Source: Pseudomonadota bacterium (GTDB lineage: Bacteria > Pseudomonadota > Gammaproteobacteria > Pseudomonadales > Oceanobacteraceae). Taken from it: a DNA stretch of 6,855 nucleotides. The stretch is from assembly GCA_023399105.1 (NCBI GenBank), contig JAEWQT010000002.1, positions 1 to 6,855 on the forward strand, read 5' to 3'. The notes beneath the pieces were generated by a model that did no database searches, was not told the DNA's origin, and was given only the letters and a program-made list of their open reading frames with translations. A program made the translations under genes and the position numbers. Below are positions 6,298 through 6,855 of the stretch, in pieces (the first letter of the stretch is position 1; each line of letters begins with the position of its first letter).

Positions 6298-6348
6298 AAA
6301 AAATTGGTGCGTAGTTTACATGGTTAGCGGGCGCGGCGCACCCGCCGC
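6298..6348 (-). promoter_or_regulatory. Alternative stem-loops between the DUF3087 gene and thrC
   Basis: Just after the DUF3087 stop, GCGGCG (6333-6338) pairs perfectly with CGCCGC (6343-6348) across a 4-nt loop, with no U tract behind it. A competing 6-bp pairing joins CGCACC (6337-6342) to GGTGCG (6306-6311) across 25 nt and, on the minus strand, runs into AATTTTTT. The two share bases 6337-6342, so they exclude each other. This could be a weak terminator with alternative folds; I saw no good promoter here, so thrC may be read from upstream. Confidence 0.3.
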
Positions 6349-6351
6349 AAC

Positions 6352-6855
6352 TTACAAGCGGTTGAGCAAGTCCGGTTGATAATCACCGCTGCTAATGGTC
6401 AGGCCCAGCTCAGCCAGCTTCTGGTCAAAGTCGGTAATCTGCTGGTTCAGTTCATCCAGCGTTAAGGTGTTGTCTTCCAGCTGATACAGGTGTCTGGAGG
6501 CGTGCAGCTGGTAATACTTAATGACCAGGGCATCCGGATTGTTTGTCGCCAGCGCTGCGTCCAACTTACGGCTGGCGCGGTAAATACGGTTCAGCTCGTT
6601 TTTCAGCCGCCACACATACATCACTTCGGTCAGCGCCGGATGGTTTTTCACCAGCCCCACCACTCCGGCAATAATGAATGCTGCCGTCGCCACCGCGGCG
6701 GCATTGAGCCAAAAATTAGAACCGCCCTCTGACCACAGGCTGACGTACAGTTCGGATAAGCCCAGACTGAGCAGCAGTAAGCCGGCCACCAGCGCCCCCT
6801 GAAAACGATTCAGGTGTTTTTTGAAGCGGGCTTTGTCGATGTTTTGCAATTCCAT
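6352..6855 (-). CDS. DUF3087 family small membrane protein, unknown function
   Basis: 167 residues. The ATG occupies the last three bases of the window; the beginning MELQNIDKARFKKHLNR is what this gammaproteobacterial family normally shows, so the gene is probably complete, although its ribosome site lies outside. A basic N-terminus is followed by two hydrophobic helices (about 20-41 and 48-69) joined by a short loop, and then a cytoplasmic C-terminal half with the family-like stretch HPALTEVMYVWRLKNELNRIYR (72-93) and a mostly helical, charged tail. Topology by the positive-inside rule puts both ends in the cytoplasm. No catalytic motif is seen and the function is unknown. It lies upstream of thrC on the same strand with an 81-nt gap, so co-transcription is possible but not shown. 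The family assignment is from memory; a profile search against PF11286 would test it. Confidence 0.78.
   Translation of the reverse strand: MELQNIDKARFKKHLNRFQGALVAGLLLLSLGLSELYVSLWSEGGSNFWLNAAAVATAAFIIAGVVGLVKNHPALTEVMYVWRLKNELNRIYRASRKLDAALATNNPDALVIKYYQLHASRHLYQLEDNTLTLDELNQQITDFDQKLAELGLTISSGDYQPDLLNRL

Noticed and set aside
4957..6327. A 456-codon open frame on the plus strand opposite thrC
   Set aside because: It is exactly in codon register with thrC, so its stops would need TTA, CTA or TCA codons in thrC, which such genomes use rarely. Its translation is low-complexity (rich in His, Val, Gln, Gly) with no recognisable domain.
1..6855. Defence island, prophage, transposon or CRISPR content
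   Set aside because: No integrase, transposase, terminal repeats, spaced direct repeats or nuclease/toxin motifs; all genes belong to conserved chromosomal families on one strand.

Overview
The window reads as a compact chromosomal stretch of a Gammaproteobacterium. The closest impression is an Oceanospirillales- or Pseudomonadales-type marine relative, from the Pseudomonas-like long threonine synthase, the paired bacterioferritins, DUF2947 and DUF3087 family proteins, and moderately GC-rich coding DNA. That placement is inference from protein resemblance; there is no rRNA or other marker. All eight genes I accept lie on the minus strand, so the biological order runs from high to low coordinates. 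I see no mobile element, CRISPR array, tRNA or rRNA.

Region by region, in transcription order: (1) 6352-6855, a small two-helix membrane protein of the DUF3087 type whose ATG is the last triplet of the window. (2) 6271-6351, a GC-rich gap with a hairpin just after that gene's stop. (3) 4858-6270, thrC, threonine synthase, the last step of threonine biosynthesis. (4) 4367-4852, an aromatic-rich soluble DUF2947-type protein that starts 5 nt after the thrC stop and is probably co-transcribed with it. (5) 4208-4366, a promoter-bearing gap. (6) 3743-4207 and 3260-3730, two bacterioferritin subunit genes 12 nt apart, followed by a clear intrinsic terminator at 3192-3217. (7) 3007-3190, the upstream region of the next operon. 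(8) 2011-3006, 466-2004 and 1-462, a tight three-gene cassette: an outer-membrane-type lipoprotein with a retropepsin-like aspartic protease domain (usually mislabelled 'ATP-dependent zinc protease'), a membrane protein made of a catalytically dead periplasmic transglutaminase domain plus seven C-terminal helices, and an ATP-grasp ligase (RimK-related, 'alpha-L-glutamate ligase-like'), cut off by the window edge.

Two things stand out. The bacterioferritin pair is complementary at residue level: the first subunit keeps the haem Met52 but has lost most of its ferroxidase ligands, while the second keeps a full ferroxidase set but has Lys in place of the haem Met, so the two probably build a mixed shell. 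The three-gene cassette joins a cytoplasmic peptide-bond-forming enzyme, a membrane protein with a dead transglutaminase fold and a periplasm-facing protease. It looks like a conserved but poorly understood envelope modification or signalling system, and is the best candidate in this window for undescribed biology.
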